27,351 nt of DNA from Bacilli bacterium (GTDB taxonomy: Bacteria; Bacillota_I; Bacilli_A; RF39; UBA660): contig CAAGHO010000020.1 of NCBI GenBank assembly GCA_900769695.1, forward strand, positions 1-27,351, in the 5' to 3' direction. The notes beneath the pieces were generated by a model. The model saw only the letters and a list, made by a program, of their open reading frames with translations. It ran no database searches and was not told where the DNA came from. This document shows positions 7,715 to 15,082 of the stretch, piece by piece. Positions within the stretch are counted from its first letter, which is position 1; each line of letters opens with the position of its first letter. The position numbers and the translations under genes were made by a program.

Positions 7715-8269
7715 CTACTCTCCTTTTTCAATACTTTCTAAGATTTCTTCTAATCTTTTATAATAATCTTCAACACTACCATTATTTAGTAGATAATAAT
7801 CTGCTATAGAAATTGGTCCACCTTTAGCAAGATTTTCAATTTCAGCTATATCACGAGCTTCTATTTTTTCTCTATTTAGAGGACGTATTTTTCTTTTACC
7901 AACTCTTTCATAGCGAATATTTTTATCTGCAACAATAGAAATTAGTTTTAATTTATCACCAAATTTTTCTTTTAAGACAACATATTCATCCCATGAATAA
8001 AGTCCATCAAGAACTGTATTTTTTTTACTACTTACTTCTTCTATTTTTGGAAGTAATATTTTAGCCATTGCTGACATTCCATATTCTTCTCTTAAACTCT
8101 CACGAACTAGTTTTTCATTTTCAGGATTAACTTCAAGTCCACGTTTTTTAATTTCTTCTAAGACCACTCCACCAAAGTAAATCTTTTCGAAACCTTTTTC
8201 TTCTAGATAATCAGAAGCTACACTCTTACCACTTCCACTCATTCCTACTATCGCTATTAACTTTTTCAT
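7715..8269 (-). CDS. P-loop kinase, UPF0200 / dephospho-CoA-kinase-like
   Basis: The start at ATG 8269 (MKKLIAIVGMSGSGKS) is supported by AGAGAGGA just upstream. The longer frame reaching back to 8335 would begin inside the T-box. The product is about 184 residues with a Walker A motif GMSGSGKS at residues 9-16, a substrate-side segment GLEVNPENEKLVRESLREEY, and RKIRPLNREKIEARD, a lid-like basic stretch. It resembles the archaeal-type UPF0200 family of nucleotide or coenzyme kinases more than canonical CoaE, although databases often name such proteins dephospho-CoA kinase-like. The true substrate is unknown. It is the first gene of the operon with alaS (whose preferred start lies 4 nt after this stop) and holA, so it is also under T-box control. 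Confidence 0.7.
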   Translation of the reverse strand: MKKLIAIVGMSGSGKSVASDYLEEKGFEKIYFGGVVLEEIKKRGLEVNPENEKLVRESLREEYGMSAMAKILLPKIEEVSSKKNTVLDGLYSWDEYVVLKEKFGDKLKLISIVADKNIRYERVGKRKIRPLNREKIEARDIAEIENLAKGGPISIADYYLLNNGSVEDYYKRLEEILESIEKGE

Positions 8270-8293
8270 AAATAAATCCTCTCTTTCTATACA

Positions 8294-8436
8294 AATAAAA
8301 GACCAATAATAGGAGGACATAAAGTCCGGTACCATCCTACTTTGGTCTTAATTAGATAAAGGTCTCCCTTTAAAACTAAAAAGTAGCTTTCATAAAATAG
8401 TTTATACTAAATTCTCACCAACATTAGTTCTCTTTA
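8294..8436 (-). promoter_or_regulatory. T-box riboswitch (alanine type) leading the kinase-alaS-holA operon
   Basis: On the minus strand the leader shows, in order: AAAGAGAAC (GA-motif-like start); a short Stem I closed by AACTAA/TTAGTT (8424-8429 with 8374-8379); a candidate specifier codon GCT (Ala, 8387-8385); a Stem III hairpin AAAGG-GAGA-CCTTT; and the T-box sequence GTAGGATGGTACCGG. It ends in a terminator built on GACCAA/TTGGTC (8301-8346) with TTTT after it. Uncharged tRNA-Ala would stabilise the antiterminator and let transcription continue. The specifier agrees with alaS downstream. Stem I is only about 56 nt, shorter than usual. Confidence 0.88.
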
Positions 8437-8472
8437 ATAAACATTTTTTATTACTTTTCTTTTATCATCGTT

Positions 8473-9621
8473 TTAATTATCTTTAATCTTTTGAATAAGT
8501 TCAACTCGCTCATCAATAAACATTAATATAACTTTAATTGTTGCGATAACTGGTGTTGCAATAATCATACCTATAATACCAAAGAAATGTTCAAAAATCA
8601 ATAACCCAAGCATAATTGTTACAGGATGTAATTTCATTGCATGTCCCATTATTAACGGTTGATAGAAATTGTTTTCTAAAAGTTGAACTACAACTATAGC
8701 AATTATACAACAAATACCTGTAAATGGTGACATTGTAAAACCAACAAGTACCGCTGGAATTGCTCCAATATAAGGTCCAAAGTATGGAATAATATCAGTA
8801 ACTGCACAGAATAAAGCAAAGATAAGTGGTGCCTCAAGTCCTGCTAATGTAAGACAAATACTTTGAGTAATAAACACAAGTGTCATTACTATAAGTACTC
8901 CCATCACATATTCTCTTAAAGAGTGATTGATTCTATTACCTAAATCTTTTAAATCATCACGATATTTTTTAGGAGCAATCTCAAGTATTTTTTTATTAAC
9001 TTTGTCAAAATCATATAACATATAAAAGCCTATCATTAATCCTAAAATAACATTCATTCCCCCACTAATTATTCCTTTACCAATAGAAAGTAATGTATTT
9101 GGTAAATTAGTAGTTAATTTTGTACCAATAGATTCTAATGTTGCAAAGATTTGTTGCTTTATACTTGTAACATCAATATCTGTACCTAAACTAAATGAAT
9201 TAAGAGTTGATGAAACAAAGTCTTTTGACTCTGTTAAAAAGTCTGGAATTGCTTTTATAAAATCTTTAATTTGATCTATAAATGATGGTACCATCAAAAA
9301 TATTAGTAATGCTAATAATCCAATAAAAATAACATAAACAATAATACAAGAAACAATCCTAGGTATTTTCTTTTTTTGTAAAAAATCAACTATTGGATCA
9401 AATAACCAAGCAATAATAAGACCAATAAATACAGGTGATATTACTACTAAAAAATCCTTAATAATTCCAAAAATATTTAAAGTTCTAAGTAAATATATAA
9501 TTAGAACCACTAAGGATATTATTGTAACTGTAAATCCTATTGATAAAATCTTCTTACCAAGATGAATAAGTTCATTCAATGATTCTACATCTAGTTCATC
9601 AGATTTCTTTTTTCTAAACAT
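8473..9621 (-). CDS. AI-2E family transporter (PerM/YtvI-like)
   Basis: This 382-residue integral membrane protein has about eight hydrophobic segments. The central soluble stretch (roughly residues 115-180, VPSFIDQIKDFIKAIPDFL) and the C-terminal block with IPYFGPYIGAIPA followed by LLENNFYQPLIMGHAMKLHP are characteristic of the AI-2E/PerM family. Members have been linked to autoinducer-2 export or Na+/H+ antiport, but for most Bacillota proteins the substrate is unknown. The start ATG follows TAGGAGGA. The gene is monocistronic: an extended -10 element (TGTTATAAT, 9643-9651) lies just upstream and the T-box operon starts just after it. Confidence 0.9.
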   Translation of the reverse strand: MFRKKKSDELDVESLNELIHLGKKILSIGFTVTIISLVVLIIYLLRTLNIFGIIKDFLVVISPVFIGLIIAWLFDPIVDFLQKKKIPRIVSCIIVYVIFIGLLALLIFLMVPSFIDQIKDFIKAIPDFLTESKDFVSSTLNSFSLGTDIDVTSIKQQIFATLESIGTKLTTNLPNTLLSIGKGIISGGMNVILGLMIGFYMLYDFDKVNKKILEIAPKKYRDDLKDLGNRINHSLREYVMGVLIVMTLVFITQSICLTLAGLEAPLIFALFCAVTDIIPYFGPYIGAIPAVLVGFTMSPFTGICCIIAIVVVQLLENNFYQPLIMGHAMKLHPVTIMLGLLIFEHFFGIIGMIIATPVIATIKVILMFIDERVELIQKIKDN

Positions 9622-9642
9622 ATCAAAATCCTCCTAGAAAAT

Positions 9643-9651
9643 ATTATAACA
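9643..9651 (-). promoter_or_regulatory. Extended -10 element upstream of the AI-2E family gene
   Basis: The minus strand reads TGTTATAAT, a TGn-extended consensus -10, about 22 nt before the start codon. No good -35 box is seen at the expected distance. Confidence 0.45.
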
Positions 9652-9693
9652 TACTAATTAACTTTTTCCTATTTAAAATATATTTTTTCATTT

Positions 9694-9722
9694 AAAAAGA
9701 TAGAATAATTAAAATTCTATCT
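9694..9722 (-). terminator. Intrinsic terminator of the solenoid-repeat operon
   Basis: A perfect 9-bp stem (AGATAGAAT/ATTCTATCT, 7-nt loop) is followed by TTTT on the minus strand, 37 nt downstream of the 93-residue ORF. Confidence 0.8.
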
Positions 9723-9758
9723 CCATATATTTTTTTATTTATATATATTAAATTATAA

Positions 9759-10040
9759 TTAATCTAAATACATCAATTCAATTTGTGAACTATCTTCACC
9801 CAACTTTGAAATATAATCTTCGCCTAAAACCCGTTTTAATTTTTCAAACTTTTTTACAAATATATCGTATGGTAATAAAAACAAGTCTAGAGATGACAAA
9901 AATAAATCTTTATAATAATAAATACCATTTTCTTCTAAATAAGCAAATATCTTGTTAGCATTAACATAATCAACTTTATTAATTGTTTCTTCATCAAAGT
10001 TTTCATATAAAACTTTAATATCTAACTCATCTAATATCAT
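9759..10040 (-). CDS. 93-residue protein coupled to the repeat gene; unknown function
   Basis: I do not recognise a named family. The 93-residue product is acidic and helix-rich (LDIKVLYENFDEETINKV near the start, then FVKKFEKLKRVLGEDY), with no signal peptide or membrane segment. Its ATG overlaps the TAA of the upstream repeat gene by one base (TAATG), so translation is probably coupled. It could be a detached C-terminal module of the repeat protein or a partner subunit. A terminator follows 37 nt later, so these two units form one transcript. Confidence 0.6.
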   Translation of the reverse strand: MILDELDIKVLYENFDEETINKVDYVNANKIFAYLEENGIYYYKDLFLSSLDLFLLPYDIFVKKFEKLKRVLGEDYISKLGEDSSQIELMYLD

Positions 10041-11662
10041 TACCTAACTTTACCTCCCATATTTTTTTCTGGAATAGGATATTTATCCATTAACACTTTA
10101 ATATCTATCCCATATTTTTTTCTTAATACTCCTGGTTGATAAGAAAAAATAGGATTTAGTTTTTCATTTATAACTAAAGGATTATCATTTTCTATTAAAT
10201 AATTAATTAAGGCATAATTTTGACTTGGAGAATATAGTAGAAACTGTGTATTAATATGATCATCTATTTTATAATATTCAGCCATTTCAATTAATATAGG
10301 CATCTTTTTTATCATTGACTTGCTCTTTGATACTATAGATGACGTTAACATTCTTTTGTACTTTTCATTCTGAAAACAAGATAAATTTAGTAATTCTTGG
10401 ATATCTTCTAATTTTGCTTTTGCTAATGTTGTTGAGGTAAATAATTCAGGATGGGCTTTAAATTCATCGCTCTTAATTATTTTTTTGATATCTTCTAATT
10501 TCGCATGTGCTAATGTTGTTGAGGTAAATAATTCAGGATGGGCTTTATATTCATCGCTATTAATTATTTTTTTGATATCTTCTAATTTTGCTTTTGCTAA
10601 TGTTGTTGAAGTAAATAATTCAGGATGGGCTTTAAATTCATCGCTCTTAATTATTTTTTGAATATCTTCTAATTTCGCATGTGCTAATGTTTGAGATGTA
10701 AACAACTCAGGATGGGCTTTATATTCATCGCTATTAATTATTTTTTGGATATCTTCTAATTTTGCATGTGCTAATGTTTCTGATGTAAACAATTCAGGAT
10801 GGGCTTTAAATTCATCGCTCTTAATTATTTTTTGGATATCTTCTAATTTCGCATGTGCTAATGTTTAAGATGTAAACAACTCAGGATGGGCTTTAAATTC
10901 ATCACTATTAATTATTTCTTGAATATCTTCTAATTTTGCACGTGCTAATGTTGTTGAGGTAAATAATTCAGGATGGGCTTTAAATTCATCGCTCTTAATT
11001 ATTTTTTGGATATCTTCTAATTTTGCATGTGCTAATGTTTGGGATGTAAACAACTCAGGGTGGGCTTTAAATTCATCGCTCTTAATTATTTTTTGAATAT
11101 CTTCTAATTTTGCATGCGCTAATGTTTGGGATGTAAACAATTCAGGATGGGCTTTAAATTCATCGCTCTTAATTATTTTGATAACATTTTCTAAACTAGT
11201 ATAACCAAATGAAATTGAACTACTTATAGCTAAATTGTATTCTTTTTTCAACTCTAACTTTTCTATATCAATAATTATATCGATAGGACAAGATAATATT
11301 GTAGTATTTTTATTTATAGCAGCAATTCCATAATTTTTTAAAACATAGTCATAAGTTTCTTCTAATTGTTTAGAATCTGTACTTAGAACACTTAAACATG
11401 TTTCTATGTTTGAAAATAAAATTGTTTTTTCCTTTAAAAAAACTATATTTTTTTGTATTTCATCTGTATTTCTATACAAAATACTTGGACATTTTTCGAT
11501 ATTTCTTGGATTTACTTTTAAAGTATTAATAAGATAATTTAAAGTCTTATCTATTTCACTAAATTCTCCATAGGACAATATGTTATTATTTTTATTTACT
11601 ATTTTTTCTTTTGAAACTTTATATTTATCACACAAAATTTCTAGTAGATATTCTCCTATCAT
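10040..11662 (-). pseudogene. mTERF-like helical-repeat protein gene with an in-frame stop
   Basis: The frame runs from ATG 11662 (GAGGTG upstream; a GTG at 11671 is the alternative) to TAA at 10040, about 540 codons, but is interrupted by TAA at 10865-10867. The N-terminal 160 residues resemble mTERF-type helical repeats, for example NPRNIEKCPSILYRNTDEI. Then come eight full near-identical 29-residue repeats (FTSQTLAHAKLEDIQKIIKS and then DEFKAHPEL), a degenerate ninth, and a C-terminal helical domain of about 110 residues. In the fourth repeat the Gln codon CAA at repeat position 4 has become TAA, a single base change. Downstream of the stop the frame remains open and undamaged, which suggests a recent mutation, a sequencing error, or readthrough. 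A TTG/ATG restart could also make the C-terminal half alone. Related solenoids bind nucleic acid; that function is inferred here. Confidence 0.65.
10387..11180 (-). repeat. Tandem 87-bp coding repeats
   Basis: Direct repeats with an exact 87-bp period (for example AGGATGGGCTTT recurring at 10448 and 10535) encode 29-residue units. From N- to C-terminus, position 4 reads Q, Q, T, stop, E, Q, T, T and position 8 reads H, H, R, H, H, H, K, H; positions 15, 16, 19 and 23 vary between Q/K, K/E, K/N and F/Y. The rest is almost invariant at both DNA and protein level, so copy number is likely to change by recombination. Confidence 0.9.
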
Positions 11663-11690
11663 ATTTCTCACCTCACTCTATAGTAATAAT

Positions 11691-11719
11691 ATCATATCAT
11701 ATAAAACTGTTAATTTCAA
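11691..11719 (-). promoter_or_regulatory. Promoter of the solenoid-repeat operon
   Basis: On the minus strand TTGAAA (11714-11719) and TATGAT (11691-11696) lie 17 nt apart, with a TGn extension before the -10. This places transcription start about 25 nt before the ATG at 11662. Confidence 0.65.
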
Positions 11720-11795
11720 ATTCTAACAAATTTCAAGTATTATTTATTTTATAGTATTTTAGAAATAAATAAGTTATAATGTATGTGGTGATATT

Positions 11796-12386
11796 ATGTA
11801 CGTTATAGATAAAGATATATCCAACGAAATTATTATTAAAAATTCAAAATTTATTACCTTTTTATTCAAGGTTGAAACTAAAAGTGAGATTGAAAATAAA
11901 TTAGAATTAATAAAGAAAACACATCCTAAAGCAACTCATTATTGCTATGCATATATTACAGATGAGTTTAAAAAATCAAGTGATGATGGAGAACCAGGTG
12001 GAACAGCTGGTCTTCCTATATTGAATGTTTTAGAAAATGTTGAATTAACTAATATTTTAGCTATTGTTGTAAGATATTTTGGTGGTATAAAACTAGGTGC
12101 TGGTGGTTTAGTTAGAGCATATTCAAAAAGTATTACTGAAGCTCTTTCAAAAATAAATTATATATCATTAAAATCTGGATATTTAATAGAATTAACATTT
12201 GATTATAAAGATCAAAAGAATATTGATTATATATTAAGAAATTCTATTATTAAAAAGCAAGTTTTTCAGGAAAAAATATATTATAAAGCATTAATAAAAA
12301 AAGAACTCCTAGAAAGTTTGAGTTCTTACAATCTAAATATTATTAATGAACAGCTAATAGAGGAAGATGATAATTATTTCAAATAA
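11796..12386 (+). CDS. yigZ: YigZ family (IMPACT N-terminal domain) protein
   Basis: The 196-residue protein carries the family signature: ATHYCYAYI near residue 47, SSDDGEPGGTAGLPIL near 67-82, and VVRYFGGIKLGAGGLVRAYS near 93-112. YigZ proteins share a fold with the N-terminal domain of IMPACT, and their biochemical role in bacteria is unsettled; translation-related functions have been proposed. The ATG follows GGTGAT, a modest ribosome binding site, and a TATAAT at 11775-11780 lies about 16 nt before the ATG without an obvious -35. It is transcribed divergently from the repeat operon. Its 3' end overlaps the convergent sigma-factor gene by 13 nt. Confidence 0.93.
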   Translation: MYVIDKDISNEIIIKNSKFITFLFKVETKSEIENKLELIKKTHPKATHYCYAYITDEFKKSSDDGEPGGTAGLPILNVLENVELTNILAIVVRYFGGIKLGAGGLVRAYSKSITEALSKINYISLKSGYLIELTFDYKDQKNIDYILRNSIIKKQVFQEKIYYKALIKKELLESLSSYNLNIINEQLIEEDDNYFK

Positions 12387-13276
12387 TTATCATAGCCTTT
12401 TTTCTTTGCAACAGTTTTTAGTTTCTTCAAAGCCTTAATTTCAGCCACTCTAACAAGTTCTCTTCCTGATGAACTCATATTTAAAATTTCAGCAATTTTT
12501 CTACGCGATATGTTCTTATCTGAATAAAAATTATATCTATATAAAAGAATTTGTCTTTCTTTTGGTGTTAAAATATCAGAATTAAGTAACTCTTGTACAT
12601 CAGAAACCATACTGTTTTCAATATATTTATCTTCTAAAGAGTCCTCATCTGGTATTAAGTCACCAACTTTGTTATCATTTTCAGCATTTACTACATCATT
12701 TAAACTAGTAATGTTACTATTAATATTACTCTCAATTAAACAACCAATAAAATTAGTATCTTCATCAGACCAATTTAAAACTTTTGCTATATCACTATCA
12801 GTTACTTCTCTATCTAATGAAGTACTTAATTTACTTTTTGTATCCAAGTATAACTTTATTTTAGACCTTATATGTTTAGGAATCTCAATTGTTTTGTCTA
12901 TATAAAAATAATTTATTATTTCTTTTTTTATCCAATCATATGCGTAAGATGAAAATTTACAACCTTTACTAATATCAAATTTTTCAAGAGCTCTTAAGAG
13001 TCCTATATTCCCTTGTTGAATTAAATCAGGAAGCAATTCATTATTTCCTGATTTACTAGCATAACTTGCTGCAATTGAAATAACTAATCTTAAATTGTGT
13101 TCAATGAATTCTTGCTTTAATTTTTCTTTTTCTTTTCCTACTGCATTATTTATTCTCATTAAAAATTCTTTTTCTTCTTCTCTTGTTAGTACTTTTTTAT
13201 TTAATGATTTTATATACAAAGTAACACTATTTTCTACTAATGAGACATTTTCTTCATTACAATCAATTTCCTTCAT
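12374..13276 (-). CDS. RNA polymerase sigma-70 family factor
   Basis: A sigma factor of about 300 residues that directs RNA polymerase to promoters. I start it at ATG 13276 (GGAG 11 nt upstream); the longer TTG frame to 13333 would run through its own promoter. Region 2 is clear: HNLRLVISIAASYASKSG, then LLPDLIQQGNIGLLRALEKF and KFSSYAYDWIKKEI for core binding and -10 recognition. A middle region-3-like part (EIPKHIRSKIKLY ... DIAKVLNW) and a C-terminal region 4 with LTPKERQILLYRY and RRKIAEILNMSSSGRELVRV complete it. There is no region 1.1 and no large non-conserved insert. It is larger than ECF factors, so group 2/3 or a second RpoD-like factor is likely. It is a single-gene unit with a strong promoter. 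Confidence 0.9.
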   Translation of the reverse strand: MKEIDCNEENVSLVENSVTLYIKSLNKKVLTREEEKEFLMRINNAVGKEKEKLKQEFIEHNLRLVISIAASYASKSGNNELLPDLIQQGNIGLLRALEKFDISKGCKFSSYAYDWIKKEIINYFYIDKTIEIPKHIRSKIKLYLDTKSKLSTSLDREVTDSDIAKVLNWSDEDTNFIGCLIESNINSNITSLNDVVNAENDNKVGDLIPDEDSLEDKYIENSMVSDVQELLNSDILTPKERQILLYRYNFYSDKNISRRKIAEILNMSSSGRELVRVAEIKALKKLKTVAKKKGYDNYLK

Positions 13277-13305
13277 AATAAATTCATCTCCAATTAATTG
13301 ACATA

Positions 13306-13336
13306 TTATACCACAAAACACTACTCTTTTCAAGAC
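13306..13336 (-). promoter_or_regulatory. Strong extended -10 promoter of the sigma-factor gene
   Basis: On the minus strand TTGAAA (13328-13333), 16 nt, then TATAAT (13306-13311) preceded by TGG, giving both a -35 and an extended -10. Transcription would start near 13300, so the start codon at 13276 fits. Confidence 0.85.
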
Positions 13337-13339
13337 TAT

Positions 13340-13370
13340 AAAAGCGATACACTAAATACGTACCGCTTTT
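13340..13370. terminator. Hairpin terminator downstream of cvpA
   Basis: A stem pairs AAAAGCG-A-TAC (13340-13350) with GTA-C-CGCTTTT (13360-13370). On the minus strand, the direction of cvpA, it is followed by a short T-run (TTTT then ATAG). It sits directly upstream of the sigma-factor promoter. Confidence 0.6.
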
Positions 13371-13373
13371 TCT

Positions 13374-14075
13374 TTAATAATTGTTAACAAACTCTTTTAT
13401 TCCATTTATTGAATTTAATTTTCCTGTATCAATCAAGTCTATCGCATCTTCTTTGGTTATAACTTTATAATCTAAATATGTTTTCATAATATCCATATTT
13501 ACTTTAGTATTTTCATTTTCTCCTTCTTTAACTTCACTTGTAATATGAAAAACATTAAATATAACATCACCTACTCCATCTAGGCTTGATGATAAAATTG
13601 GCGTATTATTAAGCATTTTATCTACAAGTTTTGACTCAGAAAACAACTCTACATTTCTTAATGGTACAGATAATATCAAAATTATGATAAACATCACCAC
13701 ATATCCTTCTAATAATCCTATTATAAATCCACCGATTTTAGAAGGTATTATAAGTATTACTGTTAAGTCTACTAATTTTTGAACAACACCAGTAAGTTTT
13801 AAAACAATAGCAAAAATACTAAACAAAATTGACGCTATTAAAACAAAAGCTATTAACTGATAAACTAAAATATTTAGTGTAATATATCCATTAAACTTAA
13901 AGAATGGACATACTTTACATAAAAACAATCCTATACTATCTTTCATTTTAAAGGCAATAATATAAATAAGAATTGTTCCAATTAAGTTAATTCCTGATTT
14001 TAACAATCCTTGTTTAAGGCCTGTAACTCCTGACAATAAAATCAAAAGAATAATTACAATATCAAATATATTCAT
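13374..14075 (-). CDS. cvpA: CvpA family membrane protein
   Basis: This 233-residue protein starts with the typical CvpA N-terminus (MNIFDIVIILLILLSGVTGL, then KQGLLKS) and has four to five hydrophobic helices over residues 1-150, including the glycine-rich segment KIGGFIIGLLEGY, followed by a soluble, acidic C-terminal tail. CvpA proteins are inner-membrane proteins first linked to colicin V production; in Bacillota they usually sit beside DNA-repair or RNase H genes and their function is unclear. Here it is divergent from rnhC, with 74 nt between the starts. AGGAG precedes the ATG by about 9 nt. Assignment is by N-terminal pattern and topology. Confidence 0.82.
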   Translation of the reverse strand: MNIFDIVIILLILLSGVTGLKQGLLKSGINLIGTILIYIIAFKMKDSIGLFLCKVCPFFKFNGYITLNILVYQLIAFVLIASILFSIFAIVLKLTGVVQKLVDLTVILIIPSKIGGFIIGLLEGYVVMFIIILILSVPLRNVELFSESKLVDKMLNNTPILSSSLDGVGDVIFNVFHITSEVKEGENENTKVNMDIMKTYLDYKVITKEDAIDLIDTGKLNSINGIKEFVNNY

Positions 14076-14121
14076 TTTCTATCACACTCCTACTATAATT
14101 ATAACTTAAAATTTAAAAATA

Positions 14122-14130
14122 TGCTATAAT
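14122..14130 (+). promoter_or_regulatory. Extended -10 promoter of rnhC
   Basis: TGCTATAAT is a TGn-extended consensus -10, 19 nt before the ATG of rnhC. The -35 position (near 14102-14107) is poor, as is common for extended -10 promoters. Confidence 0.55.
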
Positions 14131-14149
14131 AATTATAGAGGTGATGTAA

Positions 14150-15055
14150 ATGAACGTAGTAATTAAAGTTAATGATGAAGTTAAACAAAAAATGATTGAA
14201 TATTATAAAGATAAAAAACGCGATAAAGTAATTCCATATGTAGTTTTTCAAGCACAAGATGAAGATACGGTTATTACTATGTATGAATCTGGTAAAGTTA
14301 TGTTTCAAGGAACTTCTGCAGATGTTGATGCATCAATGTGGGGAATAGTTTCTGAACAATCAAAAGAAAAAAATACAGATAATTCAAAAAGTATTTACCA
14401 TAACTGCTCTTCTGTTGGTTCTGATGAAGTTGGAACTGGTGACTATTTTGGACCGATTGTTGTTACTGCATCTTATGTAAAACTAGAAGATGTTTCCTTC
14501 CTAGAAAAACTTGGTGTTACTGATTCTAAAAAGCTAACTGATGAAAAAATTAAAAAAATTGCTCCTGAAATTGCCAAAAAAATTAAATACAGAAGTATTA
14601 TTTTAAGCAATAGAGAGTACAATGAAAAATATACTAAAGATGTAAATATGAATAAAATTAAATCAATTATGCATAATAAAGCTTTGTATAAATTAATTCA
14701 TGAAGAAAATCCTAAATATGATTATATTATAATTGATGAATTTGCTAAAGAAAAAAGATACTATGAATATTTAAACGGAATTAACGATATTCAAAGAGGT
14801 ATTACTTTTATGACTAAAGCAGAAGATAAAAATTTAGCAGTTGCAGCTTCTTCTATTATAAGTCGTTATATTTTCCTAAAAGAGTTCGATAAATTATGTG
14901 ATGAAGTTTCACTGCCTTTATTAAAAGGAGCTTCTAAAGATGTTGATAAGATTGGTGAAGAATTAGTTGAAAAATATGGTGAAGAAAAACTAAAGGATGT
15001 TGCTAAATTAAATTTCAAAAATACTGAAAGAATTCTTCATACGATGATATATTAA
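14150..15055 (+). CDS. rnhC: Ribonuclease HIII
   Basis: RNase HIII removes RNA from RNA-DNA hybrids. The 301-residue protein has the N-terminal TBP-like substrate-binding domain (residues 1-75, with ESGKVMFQG) that separates HIII from HII, then the catalytic core with GSDEVGTGDYFGPIVV (Asp/Glu metal ligands, about residues 90-105), TDSKKLTDEKI, a third acidic residue in IIIDEFAKE, and a C-terminal active-site stretch MTKAEDKNLAVAASSIISRY. The start follows GAGGTGATG, with AGAGG 8 nt before the ATG. It is monocistronic, divergent from cvpA, and convergent with dnaJ across a shared terminator. Confidence 0.96.
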   Translation: MNVVIKVNDEVKQKMIEYYKDKKRDKVIPYVVFQAQDEDTVITMYESGKVMFQGTSADVDASMWGIVSEQSKEKNTDNSKSIYHNCSSVGSDEVGTGDYFGPIVVTASYVKLEDVSFLEKLGVTDSKKLTDEKIKKIAPEIAKKIKYRSIILSNREYNEKYTKDVNMNKIKSIMHNKALYKLIHEENPKYDYIIIDEFAKEKRYYEYLNGINDIQRGITFMTKAEDKNLAVAASSIISRYIFLKEFDKLCDEVSLPLLKGASKDVDKIGEELVEKYGEEKLKDVAKLNFKNTERILHTMIY

Positions 15056-15082
15056 AAAATGACAAAATTACTTGTCATTTTT
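15055..15082. terminator. Bidirectional terminator between rnhC and dnaJ
   Basis: A perfect 11-bp stem (AAAAATGACAA/TTGTCATTTTT, 6-nt loop) carries A and T runs on its two sides, so it can end both convergent transcripts. It contains the dnaJ stop codon. Confidence 0.88.

Noticed and set aside
8270..8335. N-terminal extension of the P-loop kinase up to 8335
   Set aside because: It lies within the T-box terminator/antiterminator; ATG 8269 has a good ribosome binding site and starts a typical P-loop protein.
10387..11180. Possible CRISPR array because of regularly spaced repeats
   Set aside because: Repeats are contiguous 87-bp units without unique spacers and are coding in one frame.
13277..13333. 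TTG-initiated extension of the sigma factor
   Set aside because: This stretch contains the -35 and -10 boxes of the gene's own promoter, so it cannot be part of the mRNA from that promoter.
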